Assembly: GCA_937902315.1 (NCBI GenBank) | Contig: CALGUG010000023.1 | Location: 1 to 30,485, forward strand | From: an uncultured Chloroflexales bacterium | Lineage (GTDB): Bacteria; Chloroflexota; Chloroflexia; Chloroflexales; Chloroflexaceae | Length of the DNA: 30,485 bases | Reading direction: 5' to 3' | Shown here: positions 8,286 through 16,500 of the stretch, piece after piece | Layout of the letters: the number at the start of each line of letters is the position of its first letter | How positions within the stretch are numbered: the stretch's first letter is position 1 | Program-made: the position numbers and the translations under genes | The notes under the pieces: model-generated | Told to the model about the DNA's origin: nothing | Seen by the model: the letters and a program-made list of their open reading frames with translations, nothing else | The model's database searches: none

Positions 8286-8307
8286 TAGCCGTAGGCGGAC
8301 GCGCTAG
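8286..8307 (+). repeat. REP-like dispersed element, copy 3
   Basis: Identical over 22 nt to copy 1. It shares a longer right-hand extension with copy 5 (AGCCT, then a GGGGT block and a CCGCTAG block), about 70 bp in all. Confidence 0.8.
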
Positions 8308-8354
8308 CAGCCTGTTTTGGGGTAGGAGACCAAACCGCTAGGGAAGCTATTGAA

Positions 8355-8390
8355 AAGAGGAATGGTGTCTGATTGTGCACCATTCCTCTT
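8355..8390 (-). terminator. Intrinsic terminator of the MerR-family gene
   Basis: A perfect 13-bp stem (8355-8367 with 8378-8390) with a 10-nt loop sits about 20 nt past the merR stop. On the minus strand the stem ends in CTCTTTTC. Confidence 0.75.
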
Positions 8391-8410
8391 GTTGTTAGCG
8401 TAGTGCGGCT

Positions 8411-9178
8411 CTACATCTCCCAGGCTTCTTCGATCGCCATAAAGAGACGGGCGTAGAGGAAGGCGTTGTCGCCGCGCACAGTCAACATATAGCCCTCTTG
8501 GGTAGTTTTGATCTCGGGCTGCGGTTGCGATGAGGTGTGGGCGCGACAGTCGGCTTCGAGGTGCATCAGGCGGGTCAGCGATGCGTGGATTTTGGGATCT
8601 TGGCCGACCACCAACACATCGTAGGCATCGTTGTTGTGCCAGACATGCACATGACAGCCGCGCAGGTTGGCGATAAGTGCTTGGGCCTCTTCAGAGGTGA
8701 GGCGGCAAGAGGTGATCTCGAGCAGGCGCGCGAGAGTGGTTTCGGCGGGCTGGCGCATCGGGTCGGTGCAGATCCGCTCGATCAGGTTGTCGAGACGGGG
8801 GCGGCGATGCGAGTCGCTGTTTTCGCGCACATCTTGCAGCAGGTGGGCGAGTTCGTGGCGCTGCACCAATAGCGGGGTGATCTGCCGTTCCAATGCGATG
8901 TAGCGCGCCTCAGCTATCGAGAGCAAGAGGCTGTCGTCGACTTGATCGTTTTCGCGGGCGTTCAGCAGCGCGCGGATATCGGCTAGCGAGAAGCCGAGGT
9001 GTTGAGCGCGAATGATAAAACGTAAGGTCGATTCAGCCGATTCGTCGTACAGACGATAACCGGCTTCAGAATGACTGGTTGGCATAAGTAACTTTTGCTC
9101 TTCGTAAAAGCGAAGGGCTGAAGTACGTAAGCCAACACGTTGTGCAAGTTGGCCTACGGTCATATATTCTGAAGCCAT
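8411..9178 (-). CDS. MerR-family transcriptional regulator with C-terminal extension
   Basis: The 255-residue protein starts with a winged-helix MerR domain (MTVGQLAQRVGLRTSALRFYEE, residues 6-27). A second helical part (ALNARE... region) and a coiled coil to about residue 120 follow. ZntR-like regulators end near residue 140, but this one continues about 110 residues with C158, C175-x-H177-x3-H181, C211 and H214. The usual metal-site cysteines of ZntR (near 79 and 114-115) are not present: those positions read QV and LQ. AAGGA lies 7 nt before the ATG at 9178; a second ATG 15 nt further in is possible. The gene sits directly upstream of the metal ATPase, whose promoter has a MerR operator, so it is the obvious activator. 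What it senses is inference. Confidence 0.85.
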   Translation of the reverse strand: MASEYMTVGQLAQRVGLRTSALRFYEEQKLLMPTSHSEAGYRLYDESAESTLRFIIRAQHLGFSLADIRALLNARENDQVDDSLLLSIAEARYIALERQITPLLVQRHELAHLLQDVRENSDSHRRPRLDNLIERICTDPMRQPAETTLARLLEITSCRLTSEEAQALIANLRGCHVHVWHNNDAYDVLVVGQDPKIHASLTRLMHLEADCRAHTSSQPQPEIKTTQEGYMLTVRGDNAFLYARLFMAIEEAWEM

Positions 9179-9388
9179 GGCTGTTCCTTTGACACGAGCT
9201 GATTTCTCATCGACTGTTTTTGGGGGAGACGACAGGCTTTCGCCGAGCAGATTTGGGCTTAGGTGCTGCTCAGGCGTCTAGGGTGGAAGGGCTTCTGCTG
9301 AACGCTGAGCCGAAGCACTTCCTAAGGAAAGCATTGGATCGTTCTCGCCCCGATCACAGTAATTGCAAATAAATGTGACCCTTTAGGC

Positions 9389-9418
9389 ATTGTATGCATA
9401 GCCCCGCACAGCTGTCAA
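9389..9418 (-). promoter_or_regulatory. Strong sigma70-type promoter reading toward merR
   Basis: On the minus strand a perfect -35 TTGACA (9413-9418) and -10 TACAAT (9389-9394) are 18 bp apart. This is the best consensus promoter in the window. Transcription would start near 9382, about 204 nt before the merR ATG. Confidence 0.7.
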
Positions 9419-9426
9419 ATATGGCT

Positions 9427-9459
9427 AAAAAAAGAGGAGTGCCAGCTACGGCACTCCTC
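9427..9459 (-). terminator. Intrinsic terminator of the NlpC/P60 gene
   Basis: A perfect 10-bp stem (9434-9443 with 9450-9459) is followed on the minus strand by seven T (9427-9433), about 20 nt after the stop. Confidence 0.92.
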
Positions 9460-9480
9460 GCAAGCGGCAACTGCGAGTGC

Positions 9481-11106
9481 TTAGATGTTGGGTCGCAGTG
9501 CGCCGTAGTAGCGTGAACTCCAGTAGGAGGTATGCATGCTGACCGACGAGAGCGGTGTGCCCGGAGCCAAGGCTTGAAGCACCATGCCGCCGCCTACGTA
9601 GATGCCTACGTGGCTGATACCACGCTTGTAGGTGTTGGCGAAGAAGACGATGTCGCCCGGTTGGAGGCTGGCTTTATCGACGAAGGTGCCGTAGCGCTGG
9701 CTGTATTGGCCCGCCGCGCTGTGGGGCAGGTTGAGGCCATACTGAGCGTAGACGTATTTGGTGAAGCCGCTGCAGTCAAAGGCGCCCGGTCGTGAGCCAC
9801 CCCAGACGTAGGGGGTGCCACGGAACTGCATCGCGAAGGCTACTACGCTGTTAGCTTGAGCCGGCGAGAGCGAAGGCGCGTTGGCGCGCGTGATCGTACC
9901 GGACGAGCTGTTGTTGGTGGTAGGCTTGGGCAGAGCCGGAATGTTCTGAGCGACCGGAACACGGCGCAGAATGTAGGAGCTTACCGGCAATACCTCGGTC
10001 GAGACCCAAGCGGTCTTGCCATCGCTGGTCTTGACGTTCAGCCACTCTTTGTAGCGACCGATCAAGTTCACAACATTGCCTGCACCGATCGTGCCGAGCT
10101 TGTTGTAGGCGGTGCCGGGGCCACCACGCAAGTTGATGGTGCCATCAACTTCGGCAACTAGCGCCGGGTTGGGGTCGGGTGCACTGGTTAAGACATCGAT
10201 GCGCTCGACCACACCTTCGCCGATCTGAAGGTATTCGTTGGTTACCCAGCCGATCTCGCCGCTTGGCAGGCGAACCTCAAACCAGTTCTCGTAGCGCGAG
10301 AGCAGGTCGAGCGTAGTGCCGCCGCTGATGCTGTTGATCTTGACGTAGTTGGTGCCGGGGCCGTCGCGCAGGCTCAAGCCATCTTCGATCACGGAGGCGA
10401 TCTTGGGTGGCGGGGGCGGCGGGATCTCGCTGGCTACTGAGAGGACGCTGCGGGCTACCTCTGACTCGGCCACGACTTCTGCTGCGACCCAGCCCTGCTT
10501 GCCATCTTCAGTTGTGACTACAAACCATTCGTTGTAGACCTGGTTGAGCGTGAGCGGGGTGCCGCCAGCTAACTGAGCGACAACATCATATTCCTGGCCC
10601 GGACCGTTGCGCAGGTTGATCTTATCGCCAATAACTGCGCTTGAAACAGTCATGGGGGCCAGCATATCGCTTCGCGAAAGAGCGGCTTGCACTTCGGGAA
10701 GCGCTAAGATCTCGCTAAAAGCACTATCGGGAACAGGCAGGTCATCACCAAAAGCTTCTTCGGTTCCAGTTGATTCTAGCTCGATTGGACCAAGTGCGAG
10801 TACTGCTTCGCCTAAGTCTGTTTCGGGCGCGGCGGCGACACTGGAGTCGGCCGATACGCTGGGCGGTTGAACCGGAATAACAGAGCTTAGAACCACAGTA
10901 AGTGGTACAACAAGCAGCATCACAAGATGGAGCCAGAGCCGATGCGGCACGTGTTGCAATGCTTCCTGCGTCGATGCCTTCGAAGTCGTTCCTAACAGCT
11001 TCGAAAGAGACGTAGTTTGACGCTTGCGCGAAGCATGCATGTGTGTTGCGCGTCGATTTAAATCATCTAGCGCGCGATCATGGCGCGAAGAAGAAGAATG
11101 TGCCAA
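9481..11106 (-). CDS. Membrane-anchored NlpC/P60 peptidoglycan hydrolase with three SH3b domains
   Basis: The 541-residue exported wall hydrolase has a basic N-terminus, one transmembrane segment (LWLHLVMLLVVPLTVVL), an acidic linker and three bacterial SH3 repeats. Each repeat has an N-L-R-x-G-P-G or related motif (INLRNGPG, LSLRDGPG, INLRGGPG). A C-terminal NlpC/P60 domain follows with the catalytic cysteine in FDCSGF (about C445) and histidine in SHVGIY (about H499). Such enzymes cut peptide stems, often D-gamma-glutamyl-diaminopimelate bonds. The frame is open to 11199, but AAGGAGG lies 6 nt before an in-frame TTG at 11106, so I take TTG as the start. A proline-rich linker separates SH3 domains 1 and 2. 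It stands alone with its own terminator. The LALGPIELE stretch resembles FALGPIDA in the M23 protein at 18698. Confidence 0.9.
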   Translation of the reverse strand: MAHSSSSRHDRALDDLNRRATHMHASRKRQTTSLSKLLGTTSKASTQEALQHVPHRLWLHLVMLLVVPLTVVLSSVIPVQPPSVSADSSVAAAPETDLGEAVLALGPIELESTGTEEAFGDDLPVPDSAFSEILALPEVQAALSRSDMLAPMTVSSAVIGDKINLRNGPGQEYDVVAQLAGGTPLTLNQVYNEWFVVTTEDGKQGWVAAEVVAESEVARSVLSVASEIPPPPPPKIASVIEDGLSLRDGPGTNYVKINSISGGTTLDLLSRYENWFEVRLPSGEIGWVTNEYLQIGEGVVERIDVLTSAPDPNPALVAEVDGTINLRGGPGTAYNKLGTIGAGNVVNLIGRYKEWLNVKTSDGKTAWVSTEVLPVSSYILRRVPVAQNIPALPKPTTNNSSSGTITRANAPSLSPAQANSVVAFAMQFRGTPYVWGGSRPGAFDCSGFTKYVYAQYGLNLPHSAAGQYSQRYGTFVDKASLQPGDIVFFANTYKRGISHVGIYVGGGMVLQALAPGTPLSSVSMHTSYWSSRYYGALRPNI

Positions 11107-11182
11107 AATGTACCTCCTTTTGGCGAGAGTGATTACAGGTAAATAGTCGTGACGTGCGCTAGCCTCCTCAGGAGTAAGCGGC

Positions 11183-11231
11183 CTATTTGGTCTGTTCATT
11201 TACATGGGTTGAACATACATGGACCAAATAG
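11183..11231. promoter_or_regulatory. Large nested inverted repeat upstream of the NlpC gene
   Basis: Perfect 10-bp arms CTATTTGGTC and GACCAAATAG (11183-11192, 11222-11231) enclose a second pair TGTTCA and TGAACA (11193-11198, 11210-11215). Neither strand has a T run, so it looks more like a dyad operator than a terminator. It sits 77-125 bp before the NlpC start. Confidence 0.5.
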
Positions 11232-11236
11232 TGGAT

Positions 11237-11653
11237 TTAGATGGCAAAAGCACAACGAGGAGGTGGCGTATCGGGGCCCAGCCTATACTGATGAGGAATG
11301 TTATGGGTGTAGGCGGCCCGCTGGGTCGGGAGACCGGAGAGGTAGAGGACGCCAAGCAGTACGATCACTAAGGAGAAGAGGGATTCACTCAAGGAGCTAT
11401 GAAGCATGTCGAGCGACAACGACCCGATTGTAGGAGGGGATGATAAGAGGGCCGCGAGATAGTTCGAAGGCAACCATTGCGATGTTGTGGCGATGCAGGT
11501 TTTGGCGGCCGAGGCGCAAGCGAAGATAGCCTGTGCGATCAGCTGCGAAAACATGGAAATGAGAAGATACCATACTTGCGAGAGTATGAATATCAGGCCC
11601 ACAACATCGAGGGTAGTATCAATGATTAGCTCAGATCTATCTACTGGCTTCAT
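11237..11653 (-). CDS. Hypothetical small membrane protein
   Basis: I do not recognise a family. From the ATG at 11653 the product is 138 residues with two hydrophobic segments: a long one (about 15-48, LDVVGLIFILSQVWYLLISMF) and one near 90-108 (LFSLVIVLLGVLYLSGL). It has a short hydrophilic tail. The hydrophobic pattern and the absence of a competing gene favour a real membrane protein. There is no Shine-Dalgarno sequence. Instead TGG-TATAGT ends only about 10 nt before the ATG, so the message may be leaderless. The frame extends upstream to 11716, but those codons would lie across the promoter. It is upstream of the NlpC gene on the same strand, with a dyad between them. Confidence 0.4.
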   Translation of the reverse strand: MKPVDRSELIIDTTLDVVGLIFILSQVWYLLISMFSQLIAQAIFACASAAKTCIATTSQWLPSNYLAALLSSPPTIGSLSLDMLHSSLSESLFSLVIVLLGVLYLSGLPTQRAAYTHNIPHQYRLGPDTPPPRCAFAI

Positions 11654-11968
11654 AGTGGCATCACTATACCACAGATCTGAAAAAATGATGATACGAAGAT
11701 TACAGCCTCTTATCATCGAAGCAAAACTACATCTTATAGTTTCTTTTTAAGCTTTTTACGTTTAACCCTTTCAGAAGCATATTTTTTGATATAATCTCGC
11801 AAAAGGCGCCTAAAAATGTATCAAAAATAGTTATATTATCCGATGCTTTGTTTAAGCGATTGTAATCACATATTTGCCATGTCATTGAGTTGTAATTTCT
11901 AAAATCACCCAAAAGTACTGCGCTTGTGCTCTGTTGAAATGTGTTTTGCTAAGGAGCTTGATCGCCTA
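11654..11968. other. AT-rich intergenic stretch downstream of the WD40 gene
   Basis: Markedly AT-rich with no supportable gene. A TGA-TATAAT extended -10 on the plus strand (TATAAT at 11790-11795) faces no gene within 1.7 kb. The minus-strand -10 of the small membrane protein is at 11663-11671. No clear terminator for the WD40 gene was found. Confidence 0.5.
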
Positions 11969-12991
11969 TTAGGGGTAATAGATACGGATCTGCGCTCCTG
12001 CCGTGATTGCTAGCGCTTGTTGATTTGGTATCCAAGTTACACCGTGAATCTGGTAGGTTATCATTTGTATGCGACAGGTGGACCAAGTGGACCAACCTTG
12101 GAGCGAGCGATCGCAGTTGCGAAGTTTGAGATCGTAGGCTGTCTTATGAAATTCGGGCTGAAGGGTGCTTAGCGACCAGACGAAGAGATTGCCGTCTTCG
12201 CCTATGGTGGCGAGTCGAGTGCCATCGGGCGAAAAGGGCGTGCGATAGACGCGTCCGGTGTGGCCTCGTAGCTCGGCAATGCTCTGTCCGGTATCGACCA
12301 GCCAGAGGCGGGCGCTGTCGTCCCAAGCCCCTGAGGCGAGCAAACTGCCATCTGGCGAGAAGGCCACGCTCATGACCGCACCACGGTGTCCGAATAGCTG
12401 CTTTTGTACGGTTGCCGTGCTTGTATCCCACAGCGAGATGGTGTGGTCTTTGTTGCCCGTTGCGAGGAGTTTGCCGTCAGGAGAGAAGGCCAACGCGTAG
12501 ACTTCGCTTGCGCCGACTTGGGCTTGCCAGAGCGCTTTGCGGTTTGTGGTATCCCAGAGAATGATGCTGCCGTCGCCGGAGGCGGATGCGATCGTTTTGC
12601 CATCGGGAGCGAAGGCAACATCCCATACCGCTCCGGTATGGCCTTGGAGATAGGCGACCAGCGTGCCGCTATGTACATCCCAAAGACCTACAGTTTTATC
12701 CCACGATGCGCTCGCGAGCAGGCTGCCATCGGGTGAGAAGGCTAAACGAAAGATCTCTCTGGTATGGCCGTGCAGGGTGGCTTGCAAGGAGCCGCTCGCT
12801 CGATCCCAGAGACTGATGGTGTGGTCAGCCGAGCCAGTGGCGAACAGCCTGGCATCCGGCGAGATGGCTACTTCGTAAATGGGCGCGCTATGGCTAAAGC
12901 GTTTGGAGCGCTGAAGGAGATGGTTTGTCTCCAAGCCTAGTAGTGCGAGCACGAGCAGACTTAAGGAGATTAAGAGACTGGTTCGGCGCAT
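11969..12991 (-). CDS. Membrane-anchored WD40 repeat protein
   Basis: The product of 340 residues has an N-terminal hydrophobic segment (about 5-20) and then a WD40 propeller. Six clear repeats each carry a GH-like start, a FSPDG turn and a final LWD or VW (SADHTISLWD, SWDKTVGLWD, SGDGSIILWD, NKDHTISLWD, AWDDSARLWL, GEDGNLFVWS). A seventh, degenerate one runs to the C-terminus. WD40 propellers are protein interaction platforms with no catalysis of their own. The frame is open to 13180, but AAAGGAG sits 7 nt before the ATG at 12991, which also puts the hydrophobic segment at the N-terminus. The divergent neighbour is a STAND-like NTPase. Such NTPases are often fused to WD40 domains, so a functional pair is possible but unproven. 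Confidence 0.85.
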   Translation of the reverse strand: MRRTSLLISLSLLVLALLGLETNHLLQRSKRFSHSAPIYEVAISPDARLFATGSADHTISLWDRASGSLQATLHGHTREIFRLAFSPDGSLLASASWDKTVGLWDVHSGTLVAYLQGHTGAVWDVAFAPDGKTIASASGDGSIILWDTTNRKALWQAQVGASEVYALAFSPDGKLLATGNKDHTISLWDTSTATVQKQLFGHRGAVMSVAFSPDGSLLASGAWDDSARLWLVDTGQSIAELRGHTGRVYRTPFSPDGTRLATIGEDGNLFVWSLSTLQPEFHKTAYDLKLRNCDRSLQGWSTWSTCRIQMITYQIHGVTWIPNQQALAITAGAQIRIYYP

Positions 12992-13301
12992 AACAAGGCT
13001 CCTTTGGTAGACATCTTGCTTAGAGAGAGGAGAGGCTTGATCGTTTTGATTGGCTTCCTGAAGTAGGCTTTTGGACGCTTTTCGCGACTTCCATGATATC
13101 ATAGGCTTTGTTGGAAACCCTGAGCTGGATAAGTGTTTGGCTTGAGCTTTATAGAAGGTTTTGTGCGATTCACTTTCCATTTTATTAGAGAAGCGAACTC
13201 AGGGACTCTCTGACTAGGCACTAGATCTGGTGGTGTGTTTTTAATTCAGCAACGATATAGCAGCCGATTTTGGGCAAAAATCTACTTTTTAGTATGTTTG
13301 T

Positions 13302-13362
13302 TCTGGATAAAAATGTGGATAAGTGGATAGAATTTCCGCCAAATGTGGATAAGTGTGGATAA
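13302..13362 (+). promoter_or_regulatory. Tandem DnaA-box cluster
   Basis: Five head-to-tail copies of TGTGGATAA or one- to two-base variants in 61 bp. The complement TTATCCACA is the strong E. coli DnaA box. Such density is characteristic of oriC or a DnaA-titrating site. Confidence 0.8.
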
Positions 13363-13383
13363 CGAAACGATTTACAGGTATTT

Positions 13384-13399
13384 TGTTTCACGTTTTACA
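13384..13399 (+). promoter_or_regulatory. parS-like site 1
   Basis: TGTTTCACGTTTTACA matches the left half of the parS consensus TGTTTCACGTGAAACA exactly, with three changes in the right half. Identical 16-mers occur at 16609, 16690 and (inverted) 20233. Confidence 0.6.
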
Positions 13400-13453
13400 A
13401 TGTGTCGGCACCAGAGGATAGACCAAACATCTCAACGATCATGCTAGGTTGTG

Positions 13454-13462
13454 TGGTATGAT
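13454..13462 (+). promoter_or_regulatory. Probable extended -10 promoter of the STAND-like gene
   Basis: TGG followed by TATGAT (13457-13462), 55 nt before the ATG. No good -35. Confidence 0.4.
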
Positions 13463-13516
13463 GATGAGATAAATTATGGTGTGGAATAGTACAGTTTTTA
13501 TGAGTGTTAAGCGGGC

Positions 13517-16500
13517 ATGACGGAAATATCAACCCCTGTAGCGATACCTCCAGCGTTGACAGCTGTTGAGAAGCTGCCGTTGCTTTGGCAACAGGCACAG
13601 CAGAGTCTTGTGCTGCAGGCGGCACGCATACGAGAACGCGCCAGTTCATTTATAGCTCGGCCTGTAGTTGTGCAAAAGCTCGATCAAGCGATTGCTGAGC
13701 TTGGTAGCGGATTGATTCGCTTAGAGGGCCCTCCGGGAAGCGGAGTCACGTCGCTGTTGTGTCATTTGGCAAGCACTCGGCCTTATCCATTTTGGTTGAT
13801 CGATGAGGATGCTGGTCACGGTGCTGCAGGATTGGCGGCTCAATTGATCGCGCTGTATGAGCTGCCTGTGCAGTTGGTCGCACCAGCTATTCAAAACGAT
13901 GCGCGCATCCTCGAAGAGCTGTTGGCCGAAGCGGTTCAGTGTAAGAAGCACGACGGGCCCTTGGTTATTTTGATCGATGCTGTCAGTGAAGCATCGCAGA
14001 ATCTACGCCCTCTTCCTGTGATCTTTCCCGCCCAGATTCCCGAGGGCGTTGTTATTGTATACGGCTGTAGTGCTACGCATACCACTCCTGTGGCTGCCGC
14101 CGCTCGGATCGCGATCGACCAGATCGATGAGACGCTCGATCTGTCTCGTTTGGCAGGTCGATTGCCTAGCTCGGTGACGGTACGTCAAGCATTATTTAAA
14201 GAGAGCGGAAGAAACTTTTTATATTTACGTTTTGTTGAAGCGCTGATACAAAATGGCTTTATAAAGCGTGACCGAGTTCCCCAAGATTTAGAGAGTTTGC
14301 ATCGGCTCTGGTGGAAAAACCTCGATGACCTAGAGAAGCGTTTTGTACTTTTGTTGGCCGCCTCTGGCGAGCCTTTGCCGCAAGATCTCTGTGCTGAGCT
14401 GCTTGGCGCTGATACCGAACCGTATGTGCAAAAGTGGAAGCGTTTTGTTCAGGTGAACGAGCTTGAGAGCGAGATCGAAGAAGAGAAGCTGTTCTGTTAT
14501 TCTTTGTACCATTCTTTCACGCGAAGTTTCCTTGCACGCCATGCTCGCAAACAGTTGACCGAAGTGCATGGGCAGATCGCGGCGCTGGTTCAAGAAGAGG
14601 TGCTGGGCGATCGTCCTCGTGACGTGTTGCGACCGATCTCCTCTCAGCGCTCTTGGCAAGCGGGCGCTTATCTCTTAAACAGCTTTGCCCGCCATAGCTT
14701 TTGGGGCCCGCTCCACGTTCGAACGAGCATCTTGCCTCTAGTAGCGGGCAAGCCTTGGGTGCGCCTCCAACAGCGCCATGGATCGGCGGTTACGGCCGCT
14801 CAAGATGTGGCTTGGGAACTGTGGGGAGCCATTATCGATGGCTCCTTAAGCCGTTTGGCGCGCAGTACCTTCTTGGCTGGCTCTTTAGCGACCTTAGCGC
14901 GCTCCTTGCCAACCGATGCTCCGGCAGATGCCCTGACTTTGATGTTGGATACGCCTGAGCGCGACACTGTTTTGAAGCGGATCTTAGCGATCTGTGAGCA
15001 GTTGCCCGATGGGCGCGAAAAGGCGGCTCTGTTGCGTCGTTTGGGCGAAGTCTGTTATGTTGAACGTCGTATGCGCACTACGGCAATGCGCCTTTTGTCG
15101 CAAGCGATCGATCTTGAGGCTCAGGTGCCTTCAAAAGCCTGGCGCGATGCGCGTGAACAGCTATTGGTGACCATAGCCTTAGCGACCCTCAAGCAGGGTC
15201 ACTGGAAAGAGACCCTAGAGATCGTTCCTCTGATTAGCCACAACGAACGGCGTGGTATGGTCGAGACGGAAGTGGTGCGAGCATTGATCGCTCAAGGGGA
15301 TCTCGCTCGGGCCGAGTTAGTGGCTCACGCTATCATTCACGATAATATGCGCGCTTGGGCCCAGGCCGAAATCGCTGTGGCTCAGGCTCAGCATAACAAT
15401 TTCGACGGCGCGGAGAATCTGCTGGCCAATATCAGTCTCGAGACGGCTAATGCTTGGGCCCATATCGAGATCGCCTGCCACGAGGCGCGCAGCGATGAGG
15501 AGGCTGCGAAGCGACGGATCAACGCCCTGAGTTCGCCCCATCAACAGGATCGTGGACGGGCACGGCTCGCGCAGGCGCTCGCTCAGTTCGACAAAGATGG
15601 CGATGCGCTGACAATGGCAGAACAGATCGAGGATGTCGCTGAACGTGTGACGGCCTTGTTAGGTTTGCGTCTATCGCTCGAAGGTCTTGTAGCGATGTTG
15701 GCTTTAGAGCAGGCGACCGCCGTGATCAGCTCGTTGACGGGCGACGATCGCGTGCCATTGATCGCCGCCTTGGCGGCAGCTCATGCGGCTATCGGGCGCT
15801 CGGAACGAGCTATCTCGATCGTGAACGAGTTGGAGGCCGATGAGGAGCGAGATCGTGCGTTGGCCCGTGTCGCGGTGGCTCTGGCAGGCAGCGGCGATTA
15901 TGCTCAGGCTCAACAGGTTATCGCTAGGTTGAACGATCCAGACGAGCGCGACTGGAGCTTGACCGAGTTAGCTAGCGCTTTGGCTAACGTTGCGCGTTGG
16001 GACGAAGCCTACCAAGCTGGTCATCAGATCACAGATGAGCTTGAGCGAGCAAAGTGTCTGCATGAGCTGGCCCTCAAACAGGCGCGACAAGGCGATGTTG
16101 TACGCGCCTATGAGTCGGCGATTACGATTGAGCCATTTAGCGAGCGGGCGCGAGCCTTGACAGCCTTGGTGCCACACTTAATTGCGGCAGATCAAAGAGA
16201 GACCGCCTTCAAAACACAAGAGCTCTTTGCTTCACCTGATATCCGTAGTCGTTACCAAACTGCTCTTGTCACTGCTCTGCTTGAATACGCCACAAGCAAA
16301 TCTTCCGAGCAGGCCGCTGCTATCTGGGCTGATGCCCGTAAGCTGGCATTGACGATCAGTCGACCTATGGAGCGAGTCCGAGCTTTGATCGCGCTCGCCC
16401 ACCATGTTGTCGATCAAAATCCGGTGTTGGCTCAGTCTACGCTCGGTTTGGCGTTGCGTACCGCCTCCAGCAATCGTCAAGAGACGTTGCGATGCTTGGA

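Larger units (their letters stand above)
8053..8410. other. Intergenic region between metal ATPase and MerR-family gene
   Basis: Contains the ATPase promoter and MerR operator (8094-8125), a REP-like copy (8286-8307) and the merR terminator. Between 8126 and 8280 I see no supportable gene or signal. Confidence 0.6.
9179..9480. other. Intergenic region upstream of merR, possible long leader
   Basis: Holds the NlpC gene terminator and a strong minus-strand promoter (9389-9418) that leaves about 200 nt before the merR start. An imperfect inverted repeat (9285-9295 with 9312-9322, two mismatches) lies in the leader. No open frame with a ribosome site was seen. Confidence 0.5.
12992..13516. promoter_or_regulatory. 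Divergent intergenic region with DnaA-box cluster (candidate replication origin)
   Basis: This 525-bp gap separates the minus-strand block to its left from the plus-strand block to its right. It holds three perfect DnaA boxes TGTGGATAA (13314-13322, 13344-13352, 13354-13362) and near matches at 13302-13310, 13322-13330 and 13124-13132, all in the same direction. A parS-like site lies at 13384-13399. A 10-bp palindrome ATGATATCAT sits at 13093-13102. No dnaA gene is in the window, so the origin assignment is inference. Confidence 0.6.

Noticed and set aside
11107..11199. ATG at 11199 as start of the NlpC gene
   Set aside because: It falls inside the nested palindrome, and a near-perfect Shine-Dalgarno sequence fits the TTG at 11106 instead.
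12992..13180. N-terminal extension of the WD40 protein to 13180
   Set aside because: No ribosome site there, whereas AAAGGAG precedes the internal ATG, which also exposes the signal anchor.
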